A stretch of DNA of 64,000 bases from Bdellovibrionales bacterium Ga0074139 (GTDB lineage Bacteria > Bdellovibrionota > Bdellovibrionia > Bdellovibrionales > Bdellovibrionaceae): NCBI GenBank assembly GCA_001464795.1, contig LNEB01000015.1, positions 124,001 to 188,000 on the forward strand, given 5' to 3'. A model generated the notes under the pieces. It was not told where the DNA came from. It saw only the letters and a program-made list of their open reading frames with translations, and did not search any database. Shown one piece after another: positions 42,559 to 54,329 of this stretch (the stretch's first letter is position 1; each line of letters starts with the position of its first letter). The position numbers and the translations under genes were made by a program.

Positions 42559-44008
42559 GGGGATTCTCTGTTTTCACTAATGAGTTTCTTTCAAGTGCAA
42601 GCCCCACGTTGAGTAGGGTTTGTTCATCAAAAGCCTTTGCAGTTAATTGAAGACCGATGGGTAATTTATTTTGTGATAACGAAAAGGGAACACTTAAACC
42701 AGGAAGACCCGCTAAATTCGTAGAAGTGGTAAACAAGTCATTCAAGTACATCTGCAGTGGATCAGAAATCTTTTCTTCAATTTTAAAGGCAGGATTGGCT
42801 GACACGGGACTTAAAATAACATCACATTTTTTAAAGGCTTCATTGTACTGATTTAAAACCAACCTTCGCACTCGGCAGGCTTTTTCATAGTAAGCCTGAA
42901 TGTATCCACTGGATAAACAGTAGGTTCCCATCATAATTCGACGCTTCACTTCTTTGCCAAATCCCTGGCCCCGAGTTTTGGAGTAGAATTCATCCAAAGT
43001 AGATCCTGATTCATTCATAGGCGCACGGTAACCAAAGCGAACTCCGTCGTACCTCGCTAAATTAGATGAGGCCTCGCTGGCTGCAATTAAATAATAAACA
43101 GAAATGGAGTGTTTTAAAAGTGGGAGGCTGACTTCGAAAATTTCAGCTCCTTCTTTTTTTAAAGCTTCGATCCCAGATTGCAGAGATTTTTCCACATCAG
43201 GATGAAGACCACCCTGAAGGGCCTCTGCTAAAATTCCAACTTTAAGACCTTTAATATCACGGGTTAAGTTTTTAGAAAATTCGGGCACTTTTTTCTGTGA
43301 AGTTGTCGCATCCATGGGATCATGACCAGCAATCACTTCAAGCATAAGTGCCGCATCTTCAATATTTGCAGTCAGTGGGCCTGCTTGATCAAGGCTTGAA
43401 GCAAAAGCAATGATTCCGTAGCGACTGACCCGGCCGTAGGTGGGTTTTAGTCCTACCACTCCACAGAAACTAGCGGGTTGCCTGATGGATCCACCGGTAT
43501 CAGTACCAATGGTGGCCGCCGCTAATTTTGCTGATTGTGCAGCTGCTGATCCACCGGAAGATCCACCTGGCACAAATTCCAAGTTCCATGGGTTTTTAAC
43601 AGCGCCGAAGTAAGAATTTTCATTGGAGGATCCCATGGCAAATTCATCTTGGTTTAATTTTCCTAAAATAACGACACCTTGTTTTTTTAATTTCTTAACC
43701 AATGTAGCATCATAGGGGGGAATAAAATTTTCTAAAATTTTTGAAGCCGCCGTGGTTTTAAGATCTTTTGTGCAAAGCATGTCTTTGATGCCCATGGGAA
43801 GACCGGCAAGCTTGAATTGACTGAGATCTTTTTGATCCAATTCTTTGGCTTGCTCTTTTGCTTTTAAATTCATTGCTAAGTAGGCATTTAGCTGAGGGTT
43901 CAATTTCTCGATTCGCTTTAAAAAAAATTCTGTTAACTCCAAGCAAGAAATTTTCTTTTGCTGAACCGCTTTATTTAATTCGAAAAGTGAAAGCTTTAAA
44001 GGATCCAT
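42548..44008 (-). CDS. gatA: Aspartyl/glutamyl-tRNA amidotransferase subunit A
   Basis: Amidase that releases ammonia from Gln for GatB. 486 residues with the amidase signature: catalytic Lys in GIKDML, GSSGGSAAAQSAKLAAATIG with cis-Ser and Ser nucleophile in TDTGGSIRQPASFCG. Starts abutting the end of gatC (one-base overlap). Confidence 0.97.
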   Translation of the reverse strand: MDPLKLSLFELNKAVQQKKISCLELTEFFLKRIEKLNPQLNAYLAMNLKAKEQAKELDQKDLSQFKLAGLPMGIKDMLCTKDLKTTAASKILENFIPPYDATLVKKLKKQGVVILGKLNQDEFAMGSSNENSYFGAVKNPWNLEFVPGGSSGGSAAAQSAKLAAATIGTDTGGSIRQPASFCGVVGLKPTYGRVSRYGIIAFASSLDQAGPLTANIEDAALMLEVIAGHDPMDATTSQKKVPEFSKNLTRDIKGLKVGILAEALQGGLHPDVEKSLQSGIEALKKEGAEIFEVSLPLLKHSISVYYLIAASEASSNLARYDGVRFGYRAPMNESGSTLDEFYSKTRGQGFGKEVKRRIMMGTYCLSSGYIQAYYEKACRVRRLVLNQYNEAFKKCDVILSPVSANPAFKIEEKISDPLQMYLNDLFTTSTNLAGLPGLSVPFSLSQNKLPIGLQLTAKAFDEQTLLNVGLALERNSLVKTENPHVI

Positions 44009-44289
44009 TAGCCTACCACCGGTGGCACTTTAAACAAATGACCCTGACTTAAGGGGGCATTCTGCAAAATTTCTTCAGGGCTTAGTTCTTGCTGAACCAC
44101 ATCTTCTCGCCAAAAATTTTCTATTTCCGTCGGCGTTAATAAGGGTTCGATGTTATCCGTGGGAATCTCAGATATTTTCTGGAAGTGCTGCAGGATCAGA
44201 CCCAGTTGATCGGTGACTTCCGCAAGCTCTTTTTCACTTAAAGCCAATTTTGCCAATTGAGCCGTTTTTTTTATACTTTCAGAATTCAC
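44008..44289 (-). CDS. gatC: Aspartyl/glutamyl-tRNA amidotransferase subunit C
   Basis: 93 residues wrapping the GatA-GatB interface: KKTAQLAKLALSEKELAEV, ILQHFQKISEIPTDNIEPL and the C-terminal HLFKVPPVV. First gene of the minus-strand gatCAB-ppx-DUF192 run, divergent from ligA about 100 bases away. Confidence 0.95.
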   Translation of the reverse strand: MNSESIKKTAQLAKLALSEKELAEVTDQLGLILQHFQKISEIPTDNIEPLLTPTEIENFWREDVVQQELSPEEILQNAPLSQGHLFKVPPVVG

Positions 44290-44294
44290 TTTAA

Positions 44295-46564
<2,270 letters not shown>

Positions 46565-46631
46565 ATCAAATCCTTTCGTGGATCTAAATTAACATTAAAA
46601 AGTGTCGCGACTCAGAGCTCATTTGACAACT

Positions 46632-48065
46632 TCATGAAGCGTCGCTGTTGCGCTGCGGCTTCACATTTCTTTCAAATTTCAGCAATTCGGCCCGTCTTTG
46701 ACCCTCGCTTGGCGAAATCCAAACATAATTTCGTTGTTCAAGTGGTTTTTTATACTCCACATCAGCAAACGCCGGTGACCAAGTTCCCGAATTTAAATGT
46801 TCAACAGAGCCAATCACTTCATGCCTTGGAAGATGAGTATGTCCGTAAATAACTCTTCTGACTTCAGTAATGATAGCCGTCATTGCTAAAATTCGATCAT
46901 CCGGTTCCTTATAAGAAGAAACCAAAGAGGTCACTGACCGAGAGTAAAATAGAAAGAATGGCAAAAGTAGCATTAAGGGAATGAATGACCAAAATAGTGA
47001 GATCCCAAAAATCGCTTTTAAAAAAGTAAAAATATAAAATATTAGAATCGCAAAAATTAAAATCAAGAAGGCTCGGTCTAGCCACAGCTCACGAGCAATT
47101 AAAAATGGATTGGCAGAAGCTGGTGCTACGATCAGTTCTTTTAGTTGTCTGACCATGTGTGGTTCGGCGTTGGCTTTTTCGGCCATTTCTTCCACACGTT
47201 TTTCAATGGTAAATGCATTTCTTAAAGGAACTGCAATGCGTGCCTGAATGGTTCCCCATAATGTAAGTACCGATCCGCTGAACCAAGTGAAAACCAAAAG
47301 CGGCTGAGCCCTTATCATGTATCTTAAAAAGATAGAGACATAATCTTTCAACGTCATGATGTAGCCACCATCAGTATGGGGATTAAAAAATCCCATTCCG
47401 TTCATAATATAACGACAGGCCAAATTTCCAAAGGGAAGCTTCAGTGAAATGTGATTATAGCCTCTGACGAAAGGATTTACAGGATCCTCACACAAACAGT
47501 AGGGATCATATTGATTGCCGTGCTCGATCAGAGTGTCTTTGTTGCTGATATAAAACCATTCAACAAATAAAACACGGTCCTGCTCGAACGAGGCAATTTT
47601 TAATGTTTTACGAATTTCTTCCTGCACTTCTGGAAAATGAAGCTCTAGATCATGATTCCCGATAATGAAAACCACTCGGTGGCCCCGGCGAATAAAGTCC
47701 GAAAGTCCTTGCACAAAAACAGGATGGTCAAAAAGTATTTTTTGAATTTTGAAACAGGACTTTTCGGGCTTGGGATATAGGCCCCGCTTTTTTTCTAACC
47801 AACTGACATGGAAAGTGGGGTCCTTTGGTGTTGTGACCACACTATCAAAATCAAAAATGTCACCGTTTAGTATTAGCTCTACTTTTTCTTCCCCCGCTTT
47901 TTCTTCGATTAGCTGGAAGAATTCCACAAGCTCGTCATCATAAAAAAATTGTTTTGTTTTATACTTTTTCCAAAGGGGATATTTGGGATGAACGGGTTCT
48001 TCTTCGGTTAAATGAAGATCGCTAATGATGGCTGTGAAGTTTGCGTGTCGAAATTGTTCAGGCAT
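46632..48065 (-). CDS. Membrane-associated calcineurin-like metallophosphoesterase
   Basis: 477 residues with the complete dinuclear metal motif set: ISDLHLTEEE, NGDIFDFDSV, GNHDLELHF and a late GHTHLPRHE. Two or three membrane helices are inserted between the metal motifs (about 240-265 and 325-375), which is unusual because the catalytic motifs are then split across the insertion. Substrate unknown; UDP-2,3-diacylglucosamine pyrophosphatase LpxH-like or nucleotide phosphodiesterases are options. Divergent from murD; the histone gene follows. Confidence 0.82.
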   Translation of the reverse strand: MPEQFRHANFTAIISDLHLTEEEPVHPKYPLWKKYKTKQFFYDDELVEFFQLIEEKAGEEKVELILNGDIFDFDSVVTTPKDPTFHVSWLEKKRGLYPKPEKSCFKIQKILFDHPVFVQGLSDFIRRGHRVVFIIGNHDLELHFPEVQEEIRKTLKIASFEQDRVLFVEWFYISNKDTLIEHGNQYDPYCLCEDPVNPFVRGYNHISLKLPFGNLACRYIMNGMGFFNPHTDGGYIMTLKDYVSIFLRYMIRAQPLLVFTWFSGSVLTLWGTIQARIAVPLRNAFTIEKRVEEMAEKANAEPHMVRQLKELIVAPASANPFLIARELWLDRAFLILIFAILIFYIFTFLKAIFGISLFWSFIPLMLLLPFFLFYSRSVTSLVSSYKEPDDRILAMTAIITEVRRVIYGHTHLPRHEVIGSVEHLNSGTWSPAFADVEYKKPLEQRNYVWISPSEGQRRAELLKFERNVKPQRNSDAS

Positions 48066-48104
48066 TGCTATTGAGTCTAGAAGAGCCTAGTATGAATTTC
48101 CAAC

Positions 48105-49364
48105 ATGAAAATTCAGTTTCCGATTCTTATTGTAGGTCTTGGCAAGAGTGGTCAATCCATTAAGCGTCTTTTATCGCATTTGTACCCAAAACATACCGAT
48201 GAGATTAAAGCTTATGATGACAAAAGCTCAGACGCTGATTTTATCGGTCACCAAACACCCCTAGAAAAAGTTCTTGAGACTTACAAACCTGCCACATTGG
48301 TGGTTTCCCCAGGTGTACCCCTTCAGACTCCTGGTCTAAAAAATTGGACGGGCTTACTGACAAGTGAGCTTGATTTGGCCTACCAGTGTTTGACCGATGA
48401 AAAGGTGATCAGTGTGACCGGTTCCATGGGTAAAAGCACAACAGTTTCGCTACTGGGGGAAGCCGTTCATGCGTTATCAAAAGATAATTTTGTTGGTGGA
48501 AACTTAGGCTTTCCATTGGCCGATTATATTTTTGAGCTGCAAACAGGCTTAAGAGGTAAAGCCAAGTGGGTCGTTTTAGAGCTTTCCAGTTATCAGCTAG
48601 AAAATTTTAAAAGCTTAAACAGTCACACCAGTGTTCTAACGGCCCTTTCACCCAATCATTTAGAAAGATACCCTGATTTAGAAGCCTATTATTCAACCAA
48701 GTGGACTTTATTAGGCAAAACCCAAGGATCTTTTTTTATTAATTTTGATAACGCTGAAGTTCTTCGCTGGTGCAGCTCAAAGTTAACTCAACAAATAACC
48801 TGTGTTTACAGTCGTGATTTTACAGCGCACAAAATGTCAATGGTTGGATCCCACAACAGGGAAAACCTCAGCCTGGCATTAGCTGTGGCCAAGTCTTTAT
48901 CCTTTCCCGCCACTGCTATTTCTGCGATTGAAAACTACAAAGGTCTTCCACACCGCTTGGAACTCGTATCTGAAACCAAGGGTGTTCGCTATATCAATGA
49001 CAGTAAGGCTACAACCATCGAAAGTGTATTGGCAGCTGTGAAGTCTTGCTTACCAGATGTGAAAAATGGATCTCGGTTGGTGGTTTTAATTGGTGGAAAA
49101 GATAAAAATCTTCCCTGGGAAAATCTAAAAGAATTGGCTCATGATAAAAAATTAAATTTTATCTTCTTCGGAGAGTGTGCAGAACTTGCGCAAGTTAAGT
49201 CAGCTCTTTCTGGTCCTCAGTTTTCAAGCCTTAAACAAGCTTTCATTCATGCTCAAAGTCAGACTGAAGACGGTGACACTGTGCTGTTAAGCCCGGGTGG
49301 ATCCAGTTTAGATGAATTTAAAAACTTCGAGCAGCGTGGTGATTTTTTTAGATCCTTAATTTAA
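48105..49364 (+). CDS. murD: UDP-N-acetylmuramoyl-L-alanine--D-glutamate ligase
   Basis: Adds D-Glu to the muropeptide precursor. 419 residues: Rossmann-like front, ATP loop VTGSMGKSTTVSLLG (Ser in place of the usual Thr of GTNGKST), ELSSYQLEN, LSPNHLERYPDLEAY and the C-terminal Mur ligase domain (PHRLELVSETKGVRYINDSKATTIES, LSPGGSSLDEFKNFEQRG). It stands alone on the plus strand and converges with the envelope-protein gene with overlapping ends. Confidence 0.95.
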   Translation: MKIQFPILIVGLGKSGQSIKRLLSHLYPKHTDEIKAYDDKSSDADFIGHQTPLEKVLETYKPATLVVSPGVPLQTPGLKNWTGLLTSELDLAYQCLTDEKVISVTGSMGKSTTVSLLGEAVHALSKDNFVGGNLGFPLADYIFELQTGLRGKAKWVVLELSSYQLENFKSLNSHTSVLTALSPNHLERYPDLEAYYSTKWTLLGKTQGSFFINFDNAEVLRWCSSKLTQQITCVYSRDFTAHKMSMVGSHNRENLSLALAVAKSLSFPATAISAIENYKGLPHRLELVSETKGVRYINDSKATTIESVLAAVKSCLPDVKNGSRLVVLIGGKDKNLPWENLKELAHDKKLNFIFFGECAELAQVKSALSGPQFSSLKQAFIHAQSQTEDGDTVLLSPGGSSLDEFKNFEQRGDFFRSLI

Positions 49365-51185
49365 AAAGGAATCGGGTGCCGTCAAAATGTTTACAACGCC
49401 AGGCTGAGACGGCATATAAATCACTTTTAAATTTTTCTGAGACGGTCTTTGAATGGCAAACTCTGTGACATTTTCTTCGGAATCAAGAATAAGATAGCCC
49501 CCGCCCGCAGGTCCGAAATCACCTTCGACTACCTGAGCATTCGTATCAAAATAAATAATTTTAGCTGACTCGGAGCCAATGGCCATAACCTTGAAAGGCT
49601 CCTGGGGACCAAAACCCATGGAAATACGACCTTGAATGGCCTCTCGAAGTTTGGCTTGAGACAAAATATTTTCGAGCCATTCTTTGTGAATCATTGGAAA
49701 GCTGTAATGTGTTTCTCCGGGCTGAAGTAAATACTGGGTTGTTAAAAAGTTTCGGTTGATCGGGTGAACAAACACAAAACTGTTATCTTCAATTTCAGAT
49801 AACAAAATATCCCCGTGACCCGAATCGAGAACTAAATCCTCTTCATAGGCCTGCAAAGTTACAACCGAAGGCTGAGAAACCTTGGTGGCCACATCATAGG
49901 TGGCCACTTGAACTTCACGTTTTCGAAAAGTAGAGTCTATATCCGCAAGTGCCATTGTTCCGGTTCGAACGGATGCATTTTGAAATCCAATAAATTTGTT
50001 CGCTGATTCAGCTCGAAGAGCGTATTCACCATCAGGTACATTCATAAATGTATAAAGTCCGTGGGAAGCAGTGGTTTTTTGATTGGGATCAGGAATGTAA
50101 AGTTCATTAAAATACAGTGGCTTAAGATCAGGCCTTCCTTCAATTTGAACGTCGACTCCTGCAACGGTTCGGCCTTCTTGATTCACTCGTCCGAAAACAA
50201 ATCCACGAGTCATGCCGCCCGCGTCTGTGTACCCAGCATTTTGTGCAATTTCAAAAAGTGCCTTTTTTGCTGTATCACTGACCATTGGGGCACCTCTTCT
50301 GGAGGTTCTTCCACCGCTAACAACTCGTGCCGCTTGAAATCCTGCTGCTTTTATTTCTGTAATGATAAAAGAAGTTTCATCTTCTGAGCTATCAACAGAG
50401 TTTTCAACAACGGCCGATTCTAAAGCCGGTGGATTGGGCTGATCTGAATTGTAGTAATTGAAAATTTTGTGACTGACAGAAGGCTTCATTCTTGGAACTT
50501 CAATTTGTGGTAAGCTTTGTGAGGCCACTTCAACGGATCTCAAGCTTTCTGCAATTTGTGCTACTTCTTGGTACTTAGACACATTTAGTAAAGGGCCCAT
50601 GGCAACACTTCGATTTAATTTTTTAAATTGATCAAGCGAAATACAACCCTTACCCATGACTTCAAAACGGTCGCCCGTTAATTTTGCACATAATGTGCCT
50701 TCCATTTTGCTGATCTCAATGGAATAGGTTCCTTTATTGACATCCACTTGTCCCACTTCAAAAATCTGTCCTTCAAATTCACGGACCACATCTATGCGGT
50801 TATCACTTGTCAAAGCTAAGCCCTGATTCAACTGAAGGGGGCCTGTTAAAAATAAGCGATTGGGATTTTGAATATCTTTTAAATCTTTTGAGTAGTCAGC
50901 CAACTGAACACGCTGAATACTCGCTTGAAGCCTTGGCACCTGTTGATTTAAATTCATCAACCCCGCTTGAGTGTTTTCATTGGCAGAATTTTGAAAGGCC
51001 AATAAATCTTTTTCTGCTGCTAAAACGGGTGAGGTTTCATCGATGCGAATTTCTATATTATTTGCGATATTGACGAACGTTGTCGAGCCCACTTGTTCAG
51101 GCCAAAAAGTGACCATTAGTAAACCTGAAATGTAGATCATTAAGATCTCGCGCACACTTATCCCGTGCGAGGCGTGAATACTCAT
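49356..51185 (-). CDS. Large secreted or inner-membrane-anchored envelope protein of unknown function
   Basis: About 609 residues. A hydrophobic helix near the N-terminus (EILMIYISGLLMVTFW) looks like an anchor, followed by a long, mostly beta-rich exterior. A carboxypeptidase-regulatory-like beta module lies at about 335-420 (RGFVFGRVNQEGRTVAGVDV ... GLYTFMNVPDGEYALRAES). No catalytic motif seen. I use ATG 51185; a TTG at 51221 lies inside the upstream lipoprotein gene. It follows that lipoprotein with an overlap-type spacing, ending the dap run. Confidence 0.65.
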   Translation of the reverse strand: MSIHASHGISVREILMIYISGLLMVTFWPEQVGSTTFVNIANNIEIRIDETSPVLAAEKDLLAFQNSANENTQAGLMNLNQQVPRLQASIQRVQLADYSKDLKDIQNPNRLFLTGPLQLNQGLALTSDNRIDVVREFEGQIFEVGQVDVNKGTYSIEISKMEGTLCAKLTGDRFEVMGKGCISLDQFKKLNRSVAMGPLLNVSKYQEVAQIAESLRSVEVASQSLPQIEVPRMKPSVSHKIFNYYNSDQPNPPALESAVVENSVDSSEDETSFIITEIKAAGFQAARVVSGGRTSRRGAPMVSDTAKKALFEIAQNAGYTDAGGMTRGFVFGRVNQEGRTVAGVDVQIEGRPDLKPLYFNELYIPDPNQKTTASHGLYTFMNVPDGEYALRAESANKFIGFQNASVRTGTMALADIDSTFRKREVQVATYDVATKVSQPSVVTLQAYEEDLVLDSGHGDILLSEIEDNSFVFVHPINRNFLTTQYLLQPGETHYSFPMIHKEWLENILSQAKLREAIQGRISMGFGPQEPFKVMAIGSESAKIIYFDTNAQVVEGDFGPAGGGYLILDSEENVTEFAIQRPSQKNLKVIYMPSQPGVVNILTAPDSFLN

Positions 51186-51198
51186 AGCTTTATGGTAT

Positions 51199-51633
51199 TT
51201 AGAATGCCCTGAAGTCGTCAATCACGTTACGACCCTTAAGACTTTGGTTAAGCACTTCTTCGATCTTTTGGGCTGTCTTCTGGGCTTGGTCTAGGTCTTC
51301 ACCCACAATTTCGTACTGCTGAGGACTGACGCGAACCTCGTGAAAGACTTCAATTTTGATTTTATAGGGCCTGCGATCACCTAAAATACTGAGTTTTGTA
51401 AAATACCTGGATTTGGCCTTCGCCAAAGAGTCTTCGAAGCGACCCCTTTTATCATGCCATTTGGAAACAAGTTCTCGGCCATTAAAATTTGTATTTCGAG
51501 GCTCACCCATCACGGACACATAGGCTTTTCGAATATCCGTCATGGCAGCAGGGGAATCGTTGATAAAGATTCCCGTCTGACAACCAGTGAACAATAATAA
51601 AATCAAAATCCCTGAAAAAAGAGTTTTGAGCAT
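51199..51633 (-). CDS. Small lipoprotein
   Basis: 144 residues with a type II signal peptide (MLKTLFSGILILLLFTGC, lipidated Cys 18) and a mixed alpha/beta mature part (YVSVMGEPRNTNFNG ... YKIKIEVFHEVRVSPQQYEIV ... EEVLNQSLKGRNVID). No family recognised. It begins two bases after the transaldolase stop and is followed 14 bases on by the large envelope protein, so a joint envelope role is likely (inference). Confidence 0.75.
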   Translation of the reverse strand: MLKTLFSGILILLLFTGCQTGIFINDSPAAMTDIRKAYVSVMGEPRNTNFNGRELVSKWHDKRGRFEDSLAKAKSRYFTKLSILGDRRPYKIKIEVFHEVRVSPQQYEIVGEDLDQAQKTAQKIEEVLNQSLKGRNVIDDFRAF

Positions 51634-51635
51634 TC

Positions 51636-52283
51636 CTATAACTTACCCGACTTTTTCCAGTCTTCCATAAACATCTGCAAACCTTTATCTGTCAGCGGAT
51701 GATGGGTCATCTGCTGCATCACTTTATAAGGAACCGTCACGATGTCAGCACCCATGAGAGCTGCTTTTTCAATGTGCAGGGGGCTTCGAACACTAGCAAC
51801 CAAAACTTCCGTTGCGAAATCAAACTGACGGTAAATATGCACAATTTCTTCCACCATAGCTAGACCATCAATTCCAATATCATCCAAACGTCCCACAAAA
51901 GGAGACACCATAGTGCCCCCAGCTTTTGCTACTAACAAGGCTTGCAGAGGATTAAACACTAAAGTTACATTTGTTTTAATACCTTCAGATGTGAGCTTCT
52001 TAACAGCGATCAGACCTTCTTCGGTCATGGGAATTTTAATCACAACATTGGAGGCAATTTTTGCAAGATCCAGTCCTTCTTTAATCATTTCTGCAGACTG
52101 AGTGGCAAGAACCTCGGCTGAAACGGGGCCACTGACTTCTTTGCATATTTCAGCAATAACTTCTTTAAAAGAGCGCCCGCTTTTAGCAATCAAAGTTGGA
52201 TTGGTCGTCACTCCGTCAACCCAACCCTTAAGATTAGCTTGGCGAATTTCGTTTACATCTGCACTGTCGATAAAAAATTTCAT
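51636..52283 (-). CDS. Transaldolase, small (TalC/FSA-like) type
   Basis: 215 residues of the short transaldolase group: [33 protein letters not shown] at the front, [18 protein letters not shown] with the Schiff-base lysine, [17 protein letters not shown], and [18 protein letters not shown] at the end. Moves dihydroxyacetone units in the pentose phosphate pathway or cleaves fructose-6-phosphate. Overlaps the folK-like gene by four bases. Confidence 0.92.
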   Translation of the reverse strand: MKFFIDSADVNEIRQANLKGWVDGVTTNPTLIAKSGRSFKEVIAEICKEVSGPVSAEVLATQSAEMIKEGLDLAKIASNVVIKIPMTEEGLIAVKKLTSEGIKTNVTLVFNPLQALLVAKAGGTMVSPFVGRLDDIGIDGLAMVEEIVHIYRQFDFATEVLVASVRSPLHIEKAALMGADIVTVPYKVMQQMTHHPLTDKGLQMFMEDWKKSGKL

Positions 52284-52756
52284 ACGAGCCCCTTTATTGT
52301 GAGGTTAATCAAGTCTGAGCCTTGAGTCAAAAACTCCGCAGGATCACTTGAAACGAACTGCGTTGAAAGTGAGGTAAGCGTATTTTGACTGACTTTATGT
52401 TCCCAATAAGGAGCAATTTCAGCTGACATTTTTAACAAAAAAGGATCCATCACAAGATTGGGGTGAGGAAGCGTCATTAACGGATCAATTTTAAGCTGCC
52501 CTTCGATCATTAACAGTGTGGCCTTGGCGTCAAAAAACTCTTTTTGCAGTAGTTTAATATCAACTTCTTGATCATCATACTCAATTTGCAACACAGCTTC
52601 AATTTGTTGTCTTTGAAAGGCCGCTGAAAATCTTTTGTAAACCATGGAAGATTTTGAAATTTTAAGATTTTTTCGAAGCTGAAAAACTTTTCTTTTTAAA
52701 CTGTCCACTCCTTCAACGGCTGGAACGTAAACATGAAGAAGTCCTGAAATTATCAT
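52280..52756 (-). CDS. Divergent HPPK (FolK)-like protein, probably without catalytic activity
   Basis: 158 residues with the fold pattern of 6-hydroxymethyl-dihydropterin pyrophosphokinase at the C-terminal half: [23 protein letters not shown] resembles the conserved region after the active loop. However, the RTLDLDI metal-binding motif of FolK is replaced by ATLLMIEGQ, so the two Asp residues are lost, and the N-terminal GSNLG loop is absent. It abuts dapB and overlaps the transaldolase start. It may be a pseudo-enzyme or a protein I misassign. Confidence 0.5.
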   Translation of the reverse strand: MIISGLLHVYVPAVEGVDSLKRKVFQLRKNLKISKSSMVYKRFSAAFQRQQIEAVLQIEYDDQEVDIKLLQKEFFDAKATLLMIEGQLKIDPLMTLPHPNLVMDPFLLKMSAEIAPYWEHKVSQNTLTSLSTQFVSSDPAEFLTQGSDLINLTIKGLV

Positions 52757-53434
52757 TTAAATCAGATCTTTCATTGTATAAAATCCCGGTTTTTTCTTAG
52801 TTATTTGTGAAGCGGCCCACAATGCTCCTTTTGCAAATACGGATCGATTCAAAGCCGTGTGCTCGATGGTGATCATTTCCTCATCTGACAAAGCTTGTAT
52901 TCGGTGAATGCCAAACACACCACCACCGCGAGTGGCCAGAGGAGCTGGAGTTTTTTTGTGTCCTAGAACTGAGTCTAATTTTTTTTGTAAAAACAAAGCT
53001 GTGCCACTGGGGCTGTCTTTTTTGTGTTTATGATGAACTTCATCAATTTGAAAATCGTATTGTTGGTGACCTTTAAAAACTTCTAAGGCTTTTGCCACCA
53101 AAGCCACACCAATGGACATATTGGGAGCCCAAAATACAGCTGTTATTTTCGAAAGCCCCTCAAGTTCTTTTTCTAAGGCCAATGAAAGCCCCGTGGTGCC
53201 ACTAACAATGGGAGCTGGGTTCAGCTTTAAATATTTTAAAAAACTTTTTAGTACCTCTGGCTGGGAAAAATCAATCCACACATCAACACTTGGTTTATTT
53301 TTTAATTTTAAAAACTGAGAAAAATTCTTTGAATCTAGTTCAAAGATCACTTCGAAGTTTGAACTTATCGCTTTCAACACCTCTTGTCCCATTCTTCCCG
53401 AAGATCCCAAAAGACCCAATTTTATTTTTTTCAT
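52757..53434 (-). CDS. dapB: 4-hydroxy-tetrahydrodipicolinate reductase
   Basis: Second step of the diaminopimelate/lysine branch. 225 residues, short for the family (usually about 270). NADH loop LGLLGSSGRMGQEVL, DFSQPEVLKSFLKY, VSGTTGLS, and the catalytic EVHHKHKKDSPSGTALFL. The missing length lies between the front Rossmann motif and DFSQP. Overlaps dapA by four bases. Confidence 0.93.
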   Translation of the reverse strand: MKKIKLGLLGSSGRMGQEVLKAISSNFEVIFELDSKNFSQFLKLKNKPSVDVWIDFSQPEVLKSFLKYLKLNPAPIVSGTTGLSLALEKELEGLSKITAVFWAPNMSIGVALVAKALEVFKGHQQYDFQIDEVHHKHKKDSPSGTALFLQKKLDSVLGHKKTPAPLATRGGGVFGIHRIQALSDEEMITIEHTALNRSVFAKGALWAASQITKKKPGFYTMKDLI

Positions 53435-54321
53435 TTAATAAGTCCCCTTTTTTCAAGCTCGTGACGAACTCGCTCGGTGGTCGCAGCCTGGGCTCCAATC
53501 AACGGAAGTCTAAGATCGGAACCTTCGATGACCTTCATTAATTTAAGTGCTTTTTTAACTGGGATCGGATTGGCCTCGATGTACAAGGAATCTATTAAGT
53601 CCAAGTTAGCTTTCATAAGCACTTGGGCTTGATCATATTTTTTCTGACTAACAAGTTCTGTGACTTTTAAAAATAGATCGGGGATCACGTGGCTTCCGAC
53701 GGAAATAATTCCATGACCACCTTGAATTAAATAATCCACATAGCTTCCGTCATCACCAGATAGTTGAATAAATCCTTTGCGACATTTTTTTTGAATTTCT
53801 TCAGCGATTTTCATGTCACCCGTCGCATCTTTGATGCCAATGATTCCAGAAACAAAAGACAATTCAGCTGTTGTTTCCGCTGACAAGTTACAGGCCGATC
53901 TTCCTGGAACATTATACAACAAAATCGGTGCGCCCGATTCTTCCGCCACAAGTTTGAAGTGTTGAAAAAGTCCACGCTGAGGTGGCTTATTATAATAAGG
54001 AACTACCACCAGGGCCGCATCTGCCGACCAATCACTGGCCAATTTTGTGTTATGAATGGTTTGTTTTGTGGAATTGGAACCGGTTCCCAAAATACAAATT
54101 GTGTTTTTATTTGCAATTGATTTCACACATTGCCAAATATCTTGAACTTCATTTTTTTCAAGCGTGGGACTTTCAGCAGTTGTTCCGTTAACCACAAAAC
54201 CTTGAACTCCAGCTGCCAACTGACTTTTAACTAAATTTTCTAAGGATTTAAAATCGATGTTTCCATTTTCATCAAAAGGTGTCACCAGGGCCGTCATAAC
54301 TCCAGAAATTGTTTTCCCCAT
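53431..54321 (-). CDS. dapA: 4-hydroxy-tetrahydrodipicolinate synthase
   Basis: Condenses pyruvate and aspartate semialdehyde. 296 residues: GTTAESPTLEKNE, catalytic Tyr136 (ILLYNVPGRSACNL) and Schiff-base Lys164 (GIIGIKDATGDMK), near the E. coli positions. Starts nine bases after the dapF stop and overlaps dapB by four bases. Confidence 0.97.
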   Translation of the reverse strand: MGKTISGVMTALVTPFDENGNIDFKSLENLVKSQLAAGVQGFVVNGTTAESPTLEKNEVQDIWQCVKSIANKNTICILGTGSNSTKQTIHNTKLASDWSADAALVVVPYYNKPPQRGLFQHFKLVAEESGAPILLYNVPGRSACNLSAETTAELSFVSGIIGIKDATGDMKIAEEIQKKCRKGFIQLSGDDGSYVDYLIQGGHGIISVGSHVIPDLFLKVTELVSQKKYDQAQVLMKANLDLIDSLYIEANPIPVKKALKLMKVIEGSDLRLPLIGAQAATTERVRHELEKRGLIK

Positions 54322-54329
54322 AACGCTCC

